A stretch of DNA of 64,000 bases from Halothiobacillus sp. (GTDB lineage: Bacteria; Pseudomonadota; Gammaproteobacteria; Halothiobacillales; Halothiobacillaceae): assembly GCA_016278265.1 (NCBI GenBank), contig JADQCE010000002.1, forward strand, positions 806,001-870,000. The letters run 5' to 3'. The position numbers and the translations under genes were made by a program. Position 1 is the stretch's first letter. Each line of letters opens with the position of its first letter. Below, one piece after another: positions 27,653 through 36,137 of this stretch. The notes under the pieces are model-generated. The model saw only the letters and a list, made by a program, of their open reading frames with translations, was not told the origin of the DNA and searched no databases.

Positions 27653-27870
27653 CGTTGCCAACGCCCGAGGTACTTTCTATTGCTTGTCCAATAGAAAGTA
27701 CCCAAAGACAAGGACACCCCGGCGCCTTGGCCCTTCGGGCTTCCCTCGTCACCGCCGGGTTGCGGACGGGTCGGCTCGACGCGACATCGTGTCGCGCAGA
27801 ACCTCTGGGCGGCGTCCATGCCGCCCAGACCCTGCAACCCAGCGGCGACGAGGCAAGGCGCAGGGGCCCC
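27653..27870. repeat. Intergenic repeat, 218-bp identical copy B
   Basis: As read by eye, this stretch is identical to 30247-30464 over 218 bp, starting CGTTGCCAACGCCCGAGG and ending CGCAGGGGCCCC. It contains the hairpin TACTTTCTATTG...CAATAGAAAGTA and a GGGCGGC...GCCGCCC stem. A less conserved flank (about 27510-27652) matches the start of the mosaic copy at 23.97 kb. The rest of the interval 27447-27983 holds no gene that I can support. Confidence 0.85.
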
Positions 27871-27983
27871 CGGGTGTGCCAGATTCGAACGGTGCGGAAT
27901 GCCGCCGACCCCGTTGGCCGGTTTGAGGTGCCTTGCCTTGTCGTGGTGGTAGAGGGGGCGTTTGTTAGGTTTGGCGACCTTGT

Positions 27984-28853
27984 CTAAGACGGGATGCTGA
28001 CGCCCGGATCGAGCGGTGTCGCAGCGTGGATCTGCGAGATGACCTCCCGAGTTATTGCGTACTCGAGCGCTTCGGCGAGATGGGTGGGGCAGAAGAGAGT
28101 GATGGTGACGCGTGCCTTGCCGATGTCGGTCGTGGAGAAGCGTATGCCGATTTCGGAGTTGGGGATGTCCACACCGCTACGCCGTACGATCTGGGCGTTG
28201 GCACGGGCGGCCTCTTCCCTGTGCGGGCCGTAGTGGCGTTGGATGATGGCGATGATCTCGCCTTCCAGGCTCGGCAGGTTGATGTTGGGCTCCGTCGTGA
28301 TCGCGAAGCTGTGAAAGGTGTAGTTCCGAACCACCGTCAGGTTGCGGATGGGCGAGGTGAAGAAGACGCTGTTCGGCAGGAGAGCCGTGTTGCCGGTGTA
28401 CTGGAATGAATTCGGTTGGAACTCCTGGAGCGTAGTGGCCAGCAAGGTATGGTCCAGGACCTCCCCCCGCACCCCCGAGACCTCGATCCAGTCGCCTACC
28501 GCGAAGGCTCGGGTTGAGGCCCGCATGAGCGAACCCGAGACACAAAGGATCATCTCTTTCGTCGCCACCACGATGGCAATGGCGACGGCGGTGAGTGACA
28601 GAGCAAAGGTCCGAAGCTGCGGCGCCCAGATAAAAACGAGCCCGAGAAGCATTAGGAACAGAAAGACATTCCGGCTGGTGGAGATCCATCGGCGATGGAC
28701 GTGCGCCGGCAGATTGCTCCGAGCCCGGATGAGCTTCACCGTGATCGTCCGAGTGACCCAAAGGATAAAGAGGAGAAAGGCGGAGGCGCCGAGATTGGGC
28801 GATACGGCACCGAGTGCGGCCGGTAGGGCCCAGGTGCTTGGATCAAAGGTCAT
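27984..28853 (-). CDS. MscS-family mechanosensitive channel
   Basis: A 289-aa small-conductance mechanosensitive channel-like protein. Hydrophobic helices lie near residues 20-38, 65-85 and 88-115, and the pore-proximal part is followed by the beta-domain motif FAVGDWIEVSGVRGEV (about 117-132). TALLPNSVFFTSPIRNLT (about 157) matches the conserved PN segment of MscS. The C-terminal domain is alpha/beta. It lies 24 bp after a Na/Ca exchanger gene on the same strand, suggesting a shared ion- or osmotic-stress operon. Confidence 0.85.
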   Translation of the reverse strand: MTFDPSTWALPAALGAVSPNLGASAFLLFILWVTRTITVKLIRARSNLPAHVHRRWISTSRNVFLFLMLLGLVFIWAPQLRTFALSLTAVAIAIVVATKEMILCVSGSLMRASTRAFAVGDWIEVSGVRGEVLDHTLLATTLQEFQPNSFQYTGNTALLPNSVFFTSPIRNLTVVRNYTFHSFAITTEPNINLPSLEGEIIAIIQRHYGPHREEAARANAQIVRRSGVDIPNSEIGIRFSTTDIGKARVTITLFCPTHLAEALEYAITREVISQIHAATPLDPGVSIPS

Positions 28854-28877
28854 CGTCGTGGGTGTTCTCGTGGTGTG

Positions 28878-29861
28878 TCAGGGCCAGATCAGGATAACGT
28901 AGGCCGCGTAACCCACAAGGAGGGCAAAGCCTTCCCACCGCGCAATCCGCAACCCGGTCCAGGCCATGAGAAGTAGAGCCGCCGAGACGCCAACCATGAC
29001 GAGATTATCGAATGAGACGATCTCGGCCGGTACCGCACCGGGCGCAGCAAGTGCCGTAAAGCCCCCGATCCCGAGGATGTTGTAGATATTGGAGCCGATG
29101 ATGTTGCCGAAGGCGAGGTCACCTTGACGCTTGAGCGCCGCGACGATCGAAGTCACGAGCTCAGGCATGGAGGTGCCAATGGCGACAATTGTCAGTCCGA
29201 TCACGGTCTCTGAGATGTTGAAGCCGCGTGCGAGGGACACCGCGCCCTCGACGAGGAATCGTCCGCCAAGGACGACGAGGATGAGCCCGGCTACCGCGAT
29301 CAAGAGCGAGGCGAGGAGCGGTGGACCCACTTTCTTGGTGGGCGCTAGGTCCGGATCCGCCTCCTGGAGCGCGAGGCTCTTGTCGTAGACGGCGCCGTGC
29401 TCGACGCCCGTGGCCACGCGTTCTTGGCGGAAGGCAAGCCAGACGTAGAGGCCAAGCGCGGCAATGAAGATCGTGCCCACAATACGGCCGAGCGGCATGA
29501 CGGTGGCGATTGCCGCAAACACCACGGCGACCGAAAGCATGACCACGCCGTCTCGCCTGAGCGCTTTAGACGCGACGGCCATGGGGGCGAGCATGGCAGC
29601 AATCCCGACAATCAACAGGATGTTGGCGATGTTGGAGCCCACGATGTTGCCGTAAGCGATCCCCGGCGCCCCCGCGAGGGCGGCCTGTACCGACGTGACG
29701 AGTTCCGGCGTCGAGGTGCCGAAGCCCACGAGGGTGAGCCCGATTACGAGCGGCGAGACCCCGAGCCGGCTCGCTACGTTTACCGCGCCCCGCACCAGCA
29801 GCTCGCCGCCTGCGATGAGGAGTACGAGGCCTCCAAGAAGTGGCAGCCAGACATCCGTCAT
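28878..29861 (-). CDS. Calcium/sodium antiporter, CaxA/YrbG type
   Basis: A 327-aa membrane exchanger with the two inverted alpha-repeats of the CaCA superfamily: GFGTSTPELVTSVQAAL with GNIVGSNIANILLIVG in the first half, and AIGTSMPELVTSIVAAL with GNIIGSNIYNILGIGG in the second. The acidic residues of the two PEL motifs bind cation. It expels calcium in exchange for sodium across the inner membrane. First gene of a two-gene unit with the MscS-like channel. Confidence 0.92.
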   Translation of the reverse strand: MTDVWLPLLGGLVLLIAGGELLVRGAVNVASRLGVSPLVIGLTLVGFGTSTPELVTSVQAALAGAPGIAYGNIVGSNIANILLIVGIAAMLAPMAVASKALRRDGVVMLSVAVVFAAIATVMPLGRIVGTIFIAALGLYVWLAFRQERVATGVEHGAVYDKSLALQEADPDLAPTKKVGPPLLASLLIAVAGLILVVLGGRFLVEGAVSLARGFNISETVIGLTIVAIGTSMPELVTSIVAALKRQGDLAFGNIIGSNIYNILGIGGFTALAAPGAVPAEIVSFDNLVMVGVSAALLLMAWTGLRIARWEGFALLVGYAAYVILIWP

Positions 29862-30246
29862 TACTATTCCTTTCCTTCTCTCATTCTTCCGTCATTCGTC
29901 TTCGTGTCGGGCGGGGGCATCGCCCCGTTTCTGCACGGCCCTCTGGTTATCCCGACATCGGCAGCGCCGAGGCCTTTTCCGGGCACCCGAAGAGACTGGT
30001 AGCGAGTGTCTTAGCCAACGCCGGTGCCGCAAAGGTGCTGTGTTGAGTCTCGTCTACTCAGCCCCGGTTTGCGCGTGGTAAAGGAACGGGTCTTGATGGG
30101 CGGGGCCCAAAAGTTAGCAGCTCATGGATAACAAGCTGGCCCGTGCTTTCTGATCCCGGCTTGGCGAAGAAGCGGAGCAAGGCGCTTTTCGTGGAGGTGG
30201 TATCGGTTTCGGGCGTTTTCGAAGTTTGGCGACTCCGCTTCAATCA

Positions 30247-30464
30247 CGTTGCCAACGCCCGAGGTACTTTCTATTGCTTGTCCAATAGAAAGTACCCAAA
30301 GACAAGGACACCCCGGCGCCTTGGCCCTTCGGGCTTCCCTCGTCACCGCCGGGTTGCGGACGGGTCGGCTCGACGCGACATCGTGTCGCGCAGAACCTCT
30401 GGGCGGCGTCCATGCCGCCCAGACCCTGCAACCCAGCGGCGACGAGGCAAGGCGCAGGGGCCCC
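30247..30464. repeat. Intergenic repeat, 218-bp identical copy C
   Basis: Identical by eye to 27653-27870; the sequences diverge at both borders. Identity of non-coding DNA 2.6 kb apart points to recent copying or gene conversion. Confidence 0.85.
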
Positions 30465-30578
30465 TGGGAGTGTCAGCCGCGCATCCCTATGGTGTGCATT
30501 AACCGTTTTTCCGGCTTGAACGCAGGACAGCCGCACAACGGCTTTCGCGGCCAAGGGCCGCTCCCACAGAGCCCCATG

Positions 30579-30653
30579 TAGGTTGGACTTCAGTCCAACG
30601 TCGCCCGATAGGGCGACTGTTCATCCTTACGGATTGTTGGGCTAAAGCCCAAC
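30579..30653. repeat. REP-type palindrome pair
   Basis: TAGGTTGGAC TTCAGTCCAAC (30579-30599) and GTTGGGCTAAAGCCCAAC (30636-30653) with a CGCCC/GGGCG hairpin between, as at 24300-24386. Confidence 0.75.
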
Positions 30654-30984
30654 CCACAACGGATGGGAAGCGATTCCTCAGGCTGGGATCTCCCCTTCGC
30701 CCTTGCCGAGCGGCCGGGGTGCCGCAGGGTCGGGGCGGCATGGACGCCGCCCCGAGGTTCGCCGCGACAGGACGTCGCGTCGAACCGACCCGTCCGCGGC
30801 ATCCCGGACGGGAGGGAAGCCCGCAGGGCCAAGGCGAGGGGTGCCGTTCTCTTTGGGGACTTTCTCTTGGGCAAGCAAGAGAAAGTGCCTCGCGCGCCTG
30901 GCAATGCGGTTTGGTATTCAGTACTTGCGTTTGAAGGTGTGCGAAATCACAGAAGCATCTTAAATGCTCCTGACCCCTTTTTCC

Positions 30985-31066
30985 GTGTCGCGCAGAACCT
31001 CTGGGCGGCGTCCATGCTGCCCAGACCCTGCAACCCAGCGGCGACGAGGCAAGGCGCAGGGGCCCC
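30985..31066. repeat. Partial copy of the intergenic repeat
   Basis: The last ~80 bp of the 218-bp block appear again with one visible mismatch (GCTGCCC for GCCGCCC). It directly follows the second mosaic copy. The remaining ~250 bp to 31322 hold nothing I recognise. Confidence 0.75.
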
Positions 31067-31322
31067 GGGGATTGCCATCCGAGGCTCGATAAGCACGTGA
31101 TTGCTTTAGTAGCTTACTGAAATCTAGGCGGCGATCTACCGTCTTTCTTCGTTAAGGGATTCTGGTGTCAGCGTTTCAGCTGAATGACGCCCCTAGGCAA
31201 GATACTGATGTGCTGGGACTCCAACTGGAATGAGTGCCTTCGGTGCTCGCGCGATTCGCAAGGAGGTTTAAGTTCGCGTTTCTTACTGTTAAGACAAATG
31301 TCTTGTCATTTTTTTGCCGATT

Positions 31323-32030
31323 CTACTGTTTTTGTATGTATTTCGGTGGCGGTACCAAACCGAACCCGCCATTCCCAACATCTTTTAAAACCATATTATG
31401 AGCCTTGTCTTCCAGCTCGCCGGCTTTTTGTTTCAACTCGGCTCGGTCTTTTACGTCTGATGCGTGATCAGCCCTGTTCCTAAATTCGGCAGCAACTTCC
31501 ATTAATTCCCTATATTTGTTTTTGCTGTCCGTCTTGGGCTGGTAGTTAAGGCGTTCTTCGGTTTCTTTTCTGAGCTTGTCAATTTCTTCCTGTAGCTTTA
31601 TCCTCGTCTCATCATTTTCGATTTTTTCGATTTCTTCATCTCGCTTTGCTTGTTCTATAAGTTCATTTTCCGCAACCTTCATTAGTTCCGATCGGGCTTT
31701 TTCTAACTCCTGCTTTTGGATGAGGTAGTGGTGCTCTGATCGCGCTTGTAGGGTGTTTTTTAGTCTTGTGGGAGCAGACGTTAGTTTTAAGAAACCATAG
31801 TTTATCCATGGATATGTGGCCGCAATCGCGGCTGCTAATGCAGCTGGCCATAGTAATGTACTGAAGATGTCAGTGTGGGTATCAAAGTAAGTAAATCGGC
31901 CGGTGACAGAGCCAGTTTGCATGAATAGGTAAAGCAGTGGTTTCCAGTTGAATATTATAAAAGCGGCTGAATAGTACCCGAGGACGGGGCTTTTTACCCG
32001 GGCGCCGATTGCGTCAAGCAATTCTTTCAT
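31323..32030 (-). CDS. Unknown membrane-anchored coiled-coil protein
   Basis: I do not recognise this 235-aa protein. Two hydrophobic stretches (about residues 17-37 and 55-80) are followed by a long charged helical region (about 90-205, rich in E, K, Q and R), which looks like a cytoplasmic coiled coil, and a glycine-containing tail. The ATG at 32030 (MKELLDAIGARVKSPVLGYY) is preferred; an upstream ATG at 32045 is possible. Either start overlaps the end of the gene before it, so the two are translationally coupled. GC is far below that of the core genes and AT-rich codons are frequent, which indicates horizontal acquisition. Confidence 0.65.
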   Translation of the reverse strand: MKELLDAIGARVKSPVLGYYSAAFIIFNWKPLLYLFMQTGSVTGRFTYFDTHTDIFSTLLWPAALAAAIAATYPWINYGFLKLTSAPTRLKNTLQARSEHHYLIQKQELEKARSELMKVAENELIEQAKRDEEIEKIENDETRIKLQEEIDKLRKETEERLNYQPKTDSKNKYRELMEVAAEFRNRADHASDVKDRAELKQKAGELEDKAHNMVLKDVGNGGFGLVPPPKYIQKQ

Positions 32031-32676
32031 GGCTGTTCTGGTCATCCTTTGTTGTGTGTTTATGGGTGAGTTTTTTTAAATATTTTGCATTATGGTAAGA
32101 ATTATTTTGTCTGAAGAAAACGATTGACATCGAGAGTATAGCTATAGATAGAGCAGCTAGTATGGTGGCTTGCTTCGCTTCGTATTGCTCTGGTTGTGTT
32201 ATCACGCTACCAAGGATGAGCAAAGAATATGCAAGCATAAGTGAAGCGGTGATTGAAATGTACCACCTGTTGATTATGTCTCTGGTGGTTATATAGACAT
32301 GGATTGACTTGTCTCGGGTTCGGAGGTGGCTCTTTGCACTTCGAATCTGCTTCCACGTGATGTCGGTTTGATTTTTTATGTAGAAATCAAATATTGCGGA
32401 TCGAAATTTTGGGGAGGCTTCTATTCCATAGTTCCTTTTGAACGTCTCGCTTTCAATGTACTCCTGTTGTGTCGCTCGATGAGTTTGGCTTAAGTGTTCT
32501 GAATCGAACTCTTTATGCGCCTGCGAAAGTGCATTGTCTCTTCGTTCGACTAGGTGGAGTATGTGTTTGAACGGGTCATGCCTTACAATGTAGAACACAA
32601 TTAGGACTGCGAATAAGGTTAGGCTCGACTTTATGCTTGGTAAGAAATCAAGTAGATACTGCAGGTCTGTTGCCAT
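32014..32676 (-). CDS. Unknown membrane protein, first gene of a low-GC pair
   Basis: A 220-aa protein without a family I can name. A hydrophobic helix lies at about residues 14-30, a charged soluble middle section (about 35-130) follows, and two more helices lie at about 140-160 and 167-187. The C-terminus is basic and histidine-containing. It overlaps the next gene by 17 bases and shares its low GC. The pair lies between the repeat region and the left end of the transposon, just downstream of the probable nrdB terminator. The architecture (small membrane protein plus membrane coiled-coil partner) would fit a phage-defence or stress module, but nothing in the sequence proves it. Confidence 0.65.
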   Translation of the reverse strand: MATDLQYLLDFLPSIKSSLTLFAVLIVFYIVRHDPFKHILHLVERRDNALSQAHKEFDSEHLSQTHRATQQEYIESETFKRNYGIEASPKFRSAIFDFYIKNQTDITWKQIRSAKSHLRTRDKSIHVYITTRDIINRWYISITASLMLAYSLLILGSVITQPEQYEAKQATILAALSIAILSMSIVFFRQNNSYHNAKYLKKLTHKHTTKDDQNSHERIA

Positions 32677-32700
32677 GGTGTAATTTTTTTTTGTTATAAC

Positions 32701-32725
32701 AAAAAACCCGCCGTTTGGCGGGTTT
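32701..32725 (-). terminator. Rho-independent terminator, probably that of nrdB
   Basis: On the minus strand the stem AAACCCGCC / GGCGGGTTT with a 4-base loop is followed by a T run. No minus-strand gene lies directly to its right inside the transposon end. Joining the two transposon flanks would place it about 16 bp after the nrdB stop codon, a normal distance for that gene's own terminator. Confidence 0.85.
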
Positions 32726-32728
32726 GGT

Positions 32729-32864
32729 TGTGAATTGACACATAAAGTGAAAGCATGGGAGCCGCAAGATCAACGGTTTGTGCTGTTGTGTTGCCTCAGT
32801 GACAGTTTTCGGCGGTCGGATAAAGTGAAAAAATGGCATCTGCAGAACCTATAAGATGAAAAAA
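32729..32864. repeat. Left end of the Tn7-like element with three TnsB-type sites
   Basis: Terminal TGTGAA, then TTGACACATAAAGTGAAAGC (32735-32754), GGTCGGATAAAGTGAAAAAA (32814-32833) and GAACCTATAAGATGAAAAAA (32845-32864). The sites are spread out (79 and 31 bp apart), like the spaced TnsB sites of the Tn7 left end. Confidence 0.8.
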
Positions 32865-32885
32865 GTGACTAGCCTGGAGGTAATC

Positions 32886-32963
32886 ATGATCATGATCAAA
32901 CGCAGAGCAGAAACATTGCCCCCCGTCTTGTGTGATCTACGATCGGCTCGAGTTCATGATTGA
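32886..32963 (+). CDS. Possible 25-codon leader ORF
   Basis: ATG at 32886 with GGAGG 6 bases before it; encodes MIMIKRRAETLPPVLCDLRS plus five residues. It lies between the left-end sites and the czc block. It could be a leader peptide, but there is no similarity to rely on. Confidence 0.25.
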   Translation: MIMIKRRAETLPPVLCDLRSARVHD

Positions 32964-32991
32964 AGTTGGATGGCTGAGGCTATTCCTCAGC

Positions 32992-33005
32992 GGTTGACGT
33001 CAACC
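32992..33005. promoter_or_regulatory. 14-bp perfect palindrome before the czc block
   Basis: GGTTGACGTCAACC lies 25 bp before the first cargo gene and includes a TTGACG that could serve as a -35 element. A second, smaller hairpin (CTGAGG / CCTCAG) precedes it. It may be an operator. No regulator gene is seen in the cargo. Confidence 0.4.
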
Positions 33006-33029
33006 TTCTAGAACGATTAGTGTTTGGCC

Positions 33030-33350
33030 GTGCGCGAATTCATCGTCAAATCGCTGGTACTGCTGGTCTTCTCAGCGAACCTCACCTGGGCCGCGGAGCA
33101 GGGCGTCGAGGTATTCGGTGCCTGCGCGTCGGTCGATGTGGTCTCCGCGGCCGGCAGCGATGGCGAGAGCGACCAGCATGCTCCCGGTACGACCTCCCAC
33201 CATTGCTCTCACGCCAGTGTCCACTTCACCGGGCTTCCCGACACGTCGGTGTCGATCCCGCATGGTTCGTCGTCCGCCGCCCCCCTGGCTGAGCTGACGG
33301 ACTGGCAGTCCCGAGACGTCGAGCCGCGCCTGCGCCCTCCCAGGGTCTGA
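33030..33350 (+). CDS. CzcI-like small periplasmic protein
   Basis: A 106-aa protein with a signal peptide (VREFIVKSLVLLVFSANLTW, cleavage after AA) and a mature part holding two cysteines and a histidine cluster (SHHCSHASVHF). Size, export and position directly before czcC fit CzcI, a small periplasmic protein of czc operons thought to modulate metal response. Similarity is by layout rather than strong sequence identity. GTG at 33030 or TTG at 33024 could be the start. Confidence 0.55.
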   Translation: MREFIVKSLVLLVFSANLTWAAEQGVEVFGACASVDVVSAAGSDGESDQHAPGTTSHHCSHASVHFTGLPDTSVSIPHGSSSAAPLAELTDWQSRDVEPRLRPPRV

Positions 33351-33437
33351 GCATCTTCTGATCGAAGCACCCCATCGGCCGCCGATCCTGCGGTCGAGTG
33401 GGATTTCTGTGTCTTATCTCCCGATCCGAGGTTGCTC

Positions 33438-34793
33438 ATGTCCTCCACGACGATTCCCGTCCGCCGCCGGCGGATGGCTGCCGCGCGTGCCCCGTATGGC
33501 ACCGCGCTGGCATCGCGGATTTTTTCCACGCCGATCGCCGGCGGTTGCCTGTTGATCGCCAGCGCCCTGATTGCGCCCCCGGCGTTGAGCGAGTCCCCCG
33601 ATGCCCCGCTGACCCTTCAGGGGGCGGTCGAGGCGGCTCTGTCCAACAATTTTGCCGTGCAGCAGGCCGCCTCGGCGGTCCGCATGCGTGAGGGCGAGGC
33701 CGTCCACGCCGGTCGACTCGTCCCATCGAACCCGGTGCTCTCGGCGCGTACCGCCCGTCGGGATGGCCCGGATGGCCAGTCCACCGACTTCGGTATCGCC
33801 ATCACCCAGTCGCTGTTCACCGCGGGAAAGGGTGAGCTGGCGGAACAGGCCGCCCGCAACCGCCAGGGCGAGGCCGAGCAGCGGCTGGATTACCTGCGAA
33901 CGACCGTTGCGGCCCAAACGCGATCCGCCTTCCTCCAGGTGTTGAGCGCCCAGGAGCGCCTCGACACCGCACAGCGCCTGATCACGCTCAACCGTGAGGT
34001 CCGTGATTTTGCTCAGCGGCGCCTGCAGGCCGGCGAGGGGACGCGGCTTGAGGTCAACGCCGCCGCCATCGGTGTGGGCCGAGCCGAAGCCGAACTGGCC
34101 AAGGCTCGTCAGAAGTTGAGCGCGGCTCGACTTGCCCTCACCGAGCAATTGGCGCTGGACCCGGCGGCGTCCGTGGAAATCCGTGGCCAGCTTGAACCGG
34201 CGCCTCTGGAGATCGACGACACGGACGCCTTGTTGCGCCAGGCGATGCAACGGCGGTCTGACCTCGTAGCGGCAGCCCGCTCGGTTGCCGCGGCTCGCGA
34301 CGAGCTGCGCCTGTCGAAACGCCAGTTGATGCCGAACCTGACCGTTGGCGCCTTCTACGACAAGGAGGAGTCCAACGATGTCGCCGGCGTTTCCCTCTCC
34401 GCTCCAATCCCGGTGTTCCACCAGTTCGAGGGCGAGCAGCGCTCGGCTCAGGCGCGGCTTGACCGGGCGCAGATCGAAGAGGATGCCCTGCGCCAGCAGG
34501 TCCGCCGCGAGGTGCTCATGGCGGTGGCCGATTACCGCTCGGCCCGCGAGCGGGTGGACGTGTTCGGCAGCCAGATGCTCGCGAACGCGGAAGAGAACCT
34601 CGCGTTGACCCGTCGCGCGGTCAAGGCCGGTCAACTGGGTGCGCCGGCCATTACCACCGCGCAGAACAACCTGATGGAAGTGCGCGGCCAGTATCTCGCC
34701 GCGCTCGATGACTTGATCGCGGCCGGCGCCGCACTGGAACGCAGCACCGGCGGACTGCTCCGCCTCGCGCCGACTTCCTCCACCGAATCCTGA
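33438..34793 (+). CDS. czcC: CzcC-type outer-membrane efflux channel
   Basis: A 451-aa TolC-like outer-membrane factor for metal export. A signal sequence precedes LTLQGAVEAALSNNFAVQQA (about residue 58), and the two coiled-coil repeats of the family follow, with LGVSLSAPIPVFHQFEGE-like beta segments (seen as VAGVSLSAPIPVFHQFEGEQ). It links to CzcB and CzcA to form a channel across the envelope. The ATG at 33438 is preferred over a TTG two codons earlier. Second gene of the cargo operon, 12 bp before czcB. Confidence 0.88.
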   Translation: MSSTTIPVRRRRMAAARAPYGTALASRIFSTPIAGGCLLIASALIAPPALSESPDAPLTLQGAVEAALSNNFAVQQAASAVRMREGEAVHAGRLVPSNPVLSARTARRDGPDGQSTDFGIAITQSLFTAGKGELAEQAARNRQGEAEQRLDYLRTTVAAQTRSAFLQVLSAQERLDTAQRLITLNREVRDFAQRRLQAGEGTRLEVNAAAIGVGRAEAELAKARQKLSAARLALTEQLALDPAASVEIRGQLEPAPLEIDDTDALLRQAMQRRSDLVAAARSVAAARDELRLSKRQLMPNLTVGAFYDKEESNDVAGVSLSAPIPVFHQFEGEQRSAQARLDRAQIEEDALRQQVRREVLMAVADYRSARERVDVFGSQMLANAEENLALTRRAVKAGQLGAPAITTAQNNLMEVRGQYLAALDDLIAAGAALERSTGGLLRLAPTSSTES

Positions 34794-34804
34794 GAGACCA
34801 CGTC

Positions 34805-36127
34805 ATGAACCGAACAAATCACACCTACCGTCGCTTGTCCTATTCGATTGCCCTCGCGCTGATGGTCGGCCTCGCCGGTCCCGCGGCAGCCGAGACCGGC
34901 GGGAAGCATGCCGACCACGAGGAGCCCAAGGCCGGTCACGAAGAGAAGGAGGCCGGCCATGAAGACCATCAGGGCCATGAAGAGGAGGAGACTGGCCACG
35001 AAGACCATGAGGGCCAAGGCAAAAAAGACAGTCATCAAGGCCACGAAGAGGTGGGGGCCGATGCCGTCCATCTCACTGACGAGCAACTTGCGCCGCTGAC
35101 GATCCGTACCGCGCCTGCCGAACCGGGCAGCGCCGAATCCCTGCTCAGCCTGCCGGCTACCGTGACCTTCAACGCCGACCGGGTCGCGATGATCGGCCCC
35201 CGAGTGCGAGCCAAGCTGGTTCGGATGAGCAAGGGGCTGGGCGATTCGGTCAGCGCCGGCGAGGTGATTGCAGAGATGGACAGTGTCGCCCTCGGGCAAG
35301 CCAAGGCGGCCTACCTCAAGGCCCGGGCCCGCTTCGAGACCGCGCTCTCGCATTTCGAGCGGCAGAAGGCACTTAACGCCGAGCAGATCGCAAGCGATGC
35401 CACGCTGGTCGAGGCGCGCGGGCGCTACCGCGAGGCCCGGGCCGACCGGGACGCCGCGGTCGAGACGCTGCGTCTCTACGGCCTGTCGCGCGAGGCGATC
35501 AAGGCAATCGATGCCAACAGCGAACAGCCTCTGTCCCGCTATTCGCTGACCAGCCCGATCGACGGCGTACTCCAGCGTCGCGACGTCAGCCCCGGGCAGA
35601 CGGTCGGCCCCGAAAGCACGCCGATCCATGTGGTCGATACCGACACCGTCTGGCTCGAGATGGATGCCTTCGAGAAGCAGATTGCGGACCTGGCCGTTGG
35701 TCAGACCGTACGACTGAGCCTGCCGGCGCTCCCGGAGCAAGGGTTTCAGGGTCGGGTCGACTGGATCTCCCGCGAACTGGCCGCCGGATCCCGAACGTTG
35801 ACCGTCCGCGCCGTGATCGACAACCCGGACGACCTTCTTCGGGCGGGCATGTTCGGCACGGCCACGGTCCAGACTGACGGCCACGCCGGCGCCCTTCTGG
35901 TCCCCGTTGGCGCGGTACAGCGACTCGAGGACAAGCCGCACGTCTTTGTTCTGGGCGACGAGCCGGGGGCGTTCCGCGCCAAGCCGGTCAACGTCGGGCA
36001 TGAATCGAACGGCATGGTCGAGGTGAGCTCCGGTATCGAGGCGGGACAGCCGGTGGTGGTCGAAGGCGCGTTCGACCTGATGTCCATTCTCACAGCCGGT
36101 GGCCGCAGCGCTGCCCACAGCCACTAA
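34805..36127 (+). CDS. czcB: CzcB-type periplasmic adaptor with His/Glu-rich N-terminus
   Basis: A 440-aa membrane-fusion protein of a heavy-metal RND pump. After a signal peptide (residues 1-29), residues about 34-80 form a low-complexity stretch with repeated GHE and HED units, likely to bind divalent metal before transfer to the pump. The barrel and lipoyl segments follow, for example PRVRAKLVRMSKGLGDSVSA near 135 and SPIDGVLQRRDVSPGQTVGP near 255. It ends 10 bp before czcA. Confidence 0.9.
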   Translation: MNRTNHTYRRLSYSIALALMVGLAGPAAAETGGKHADHEEPKAGHEEKEAGHEDHQGHEEEETGHEDHEGQGKKDSHQGHEEVGADAVHLTDEQLAPLTIRTAPAEPGSAESLLSLPATVTFNADRVAMIGPRVRAKLVRMSKGLGDSVSAGEVIAEMDSVALGQAKAAYLKARARFETALSHFERQKALNAEQIASDATLVEARGRYREARADRDAAVETLRLYGLSREAIKAIDANSEQPLSRYSLTSPIDGVLQRRDVSPGQTVGPESTPIHVVDTDTVWLEMDAFEKQIADLAVGQTVRLSLPALPEQGFQGRVDWISRELAAGSRTLTVRAVIDNPDDLLRAGMFGTATVQTDGHAGALLVPVGAVQRLEDKPHVFVLGDEPGAFRAKPVNVGHESNGMVEVSSGIEAGQPVVVEGAFDLMSILTAGGRSAAHSH

Positions 36128-36137
36128 GGGAGGCGGC

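Larger units (their letters stand above)
30180..30980. repeat. Mosaic intergenic repeat, copy 2
   Basis: Same order as at 23965-24660: plus-oriented module (with the 218-bp block), REP pair, minus-oriented module (about 30685-30900, with CTTGGGCAAGCAAGAGAAAG), and the tail GGTGTGCGAAATCACAGAAG near 30935-30965, which resembles the tail at 24.64 kb. The stretch from 29862 to 31322 contains no gene I can support; its open frames come from these repeats. Confidence 0.7.

Noticed and set aside
27653-27870. CRISPR array
   Set aside because: Repeats in 23-31 kb are long, few and irregularly spaced, with no short direct repeats and unique spacers and no cas genes. The tniQ element also lacks Cas genes.
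30663-31100. 145-codon open frame in the repeat region
   Set aside because: It consists of repeat-derived sequence and has no family resemblance; the same frames arise from each repeat copy.
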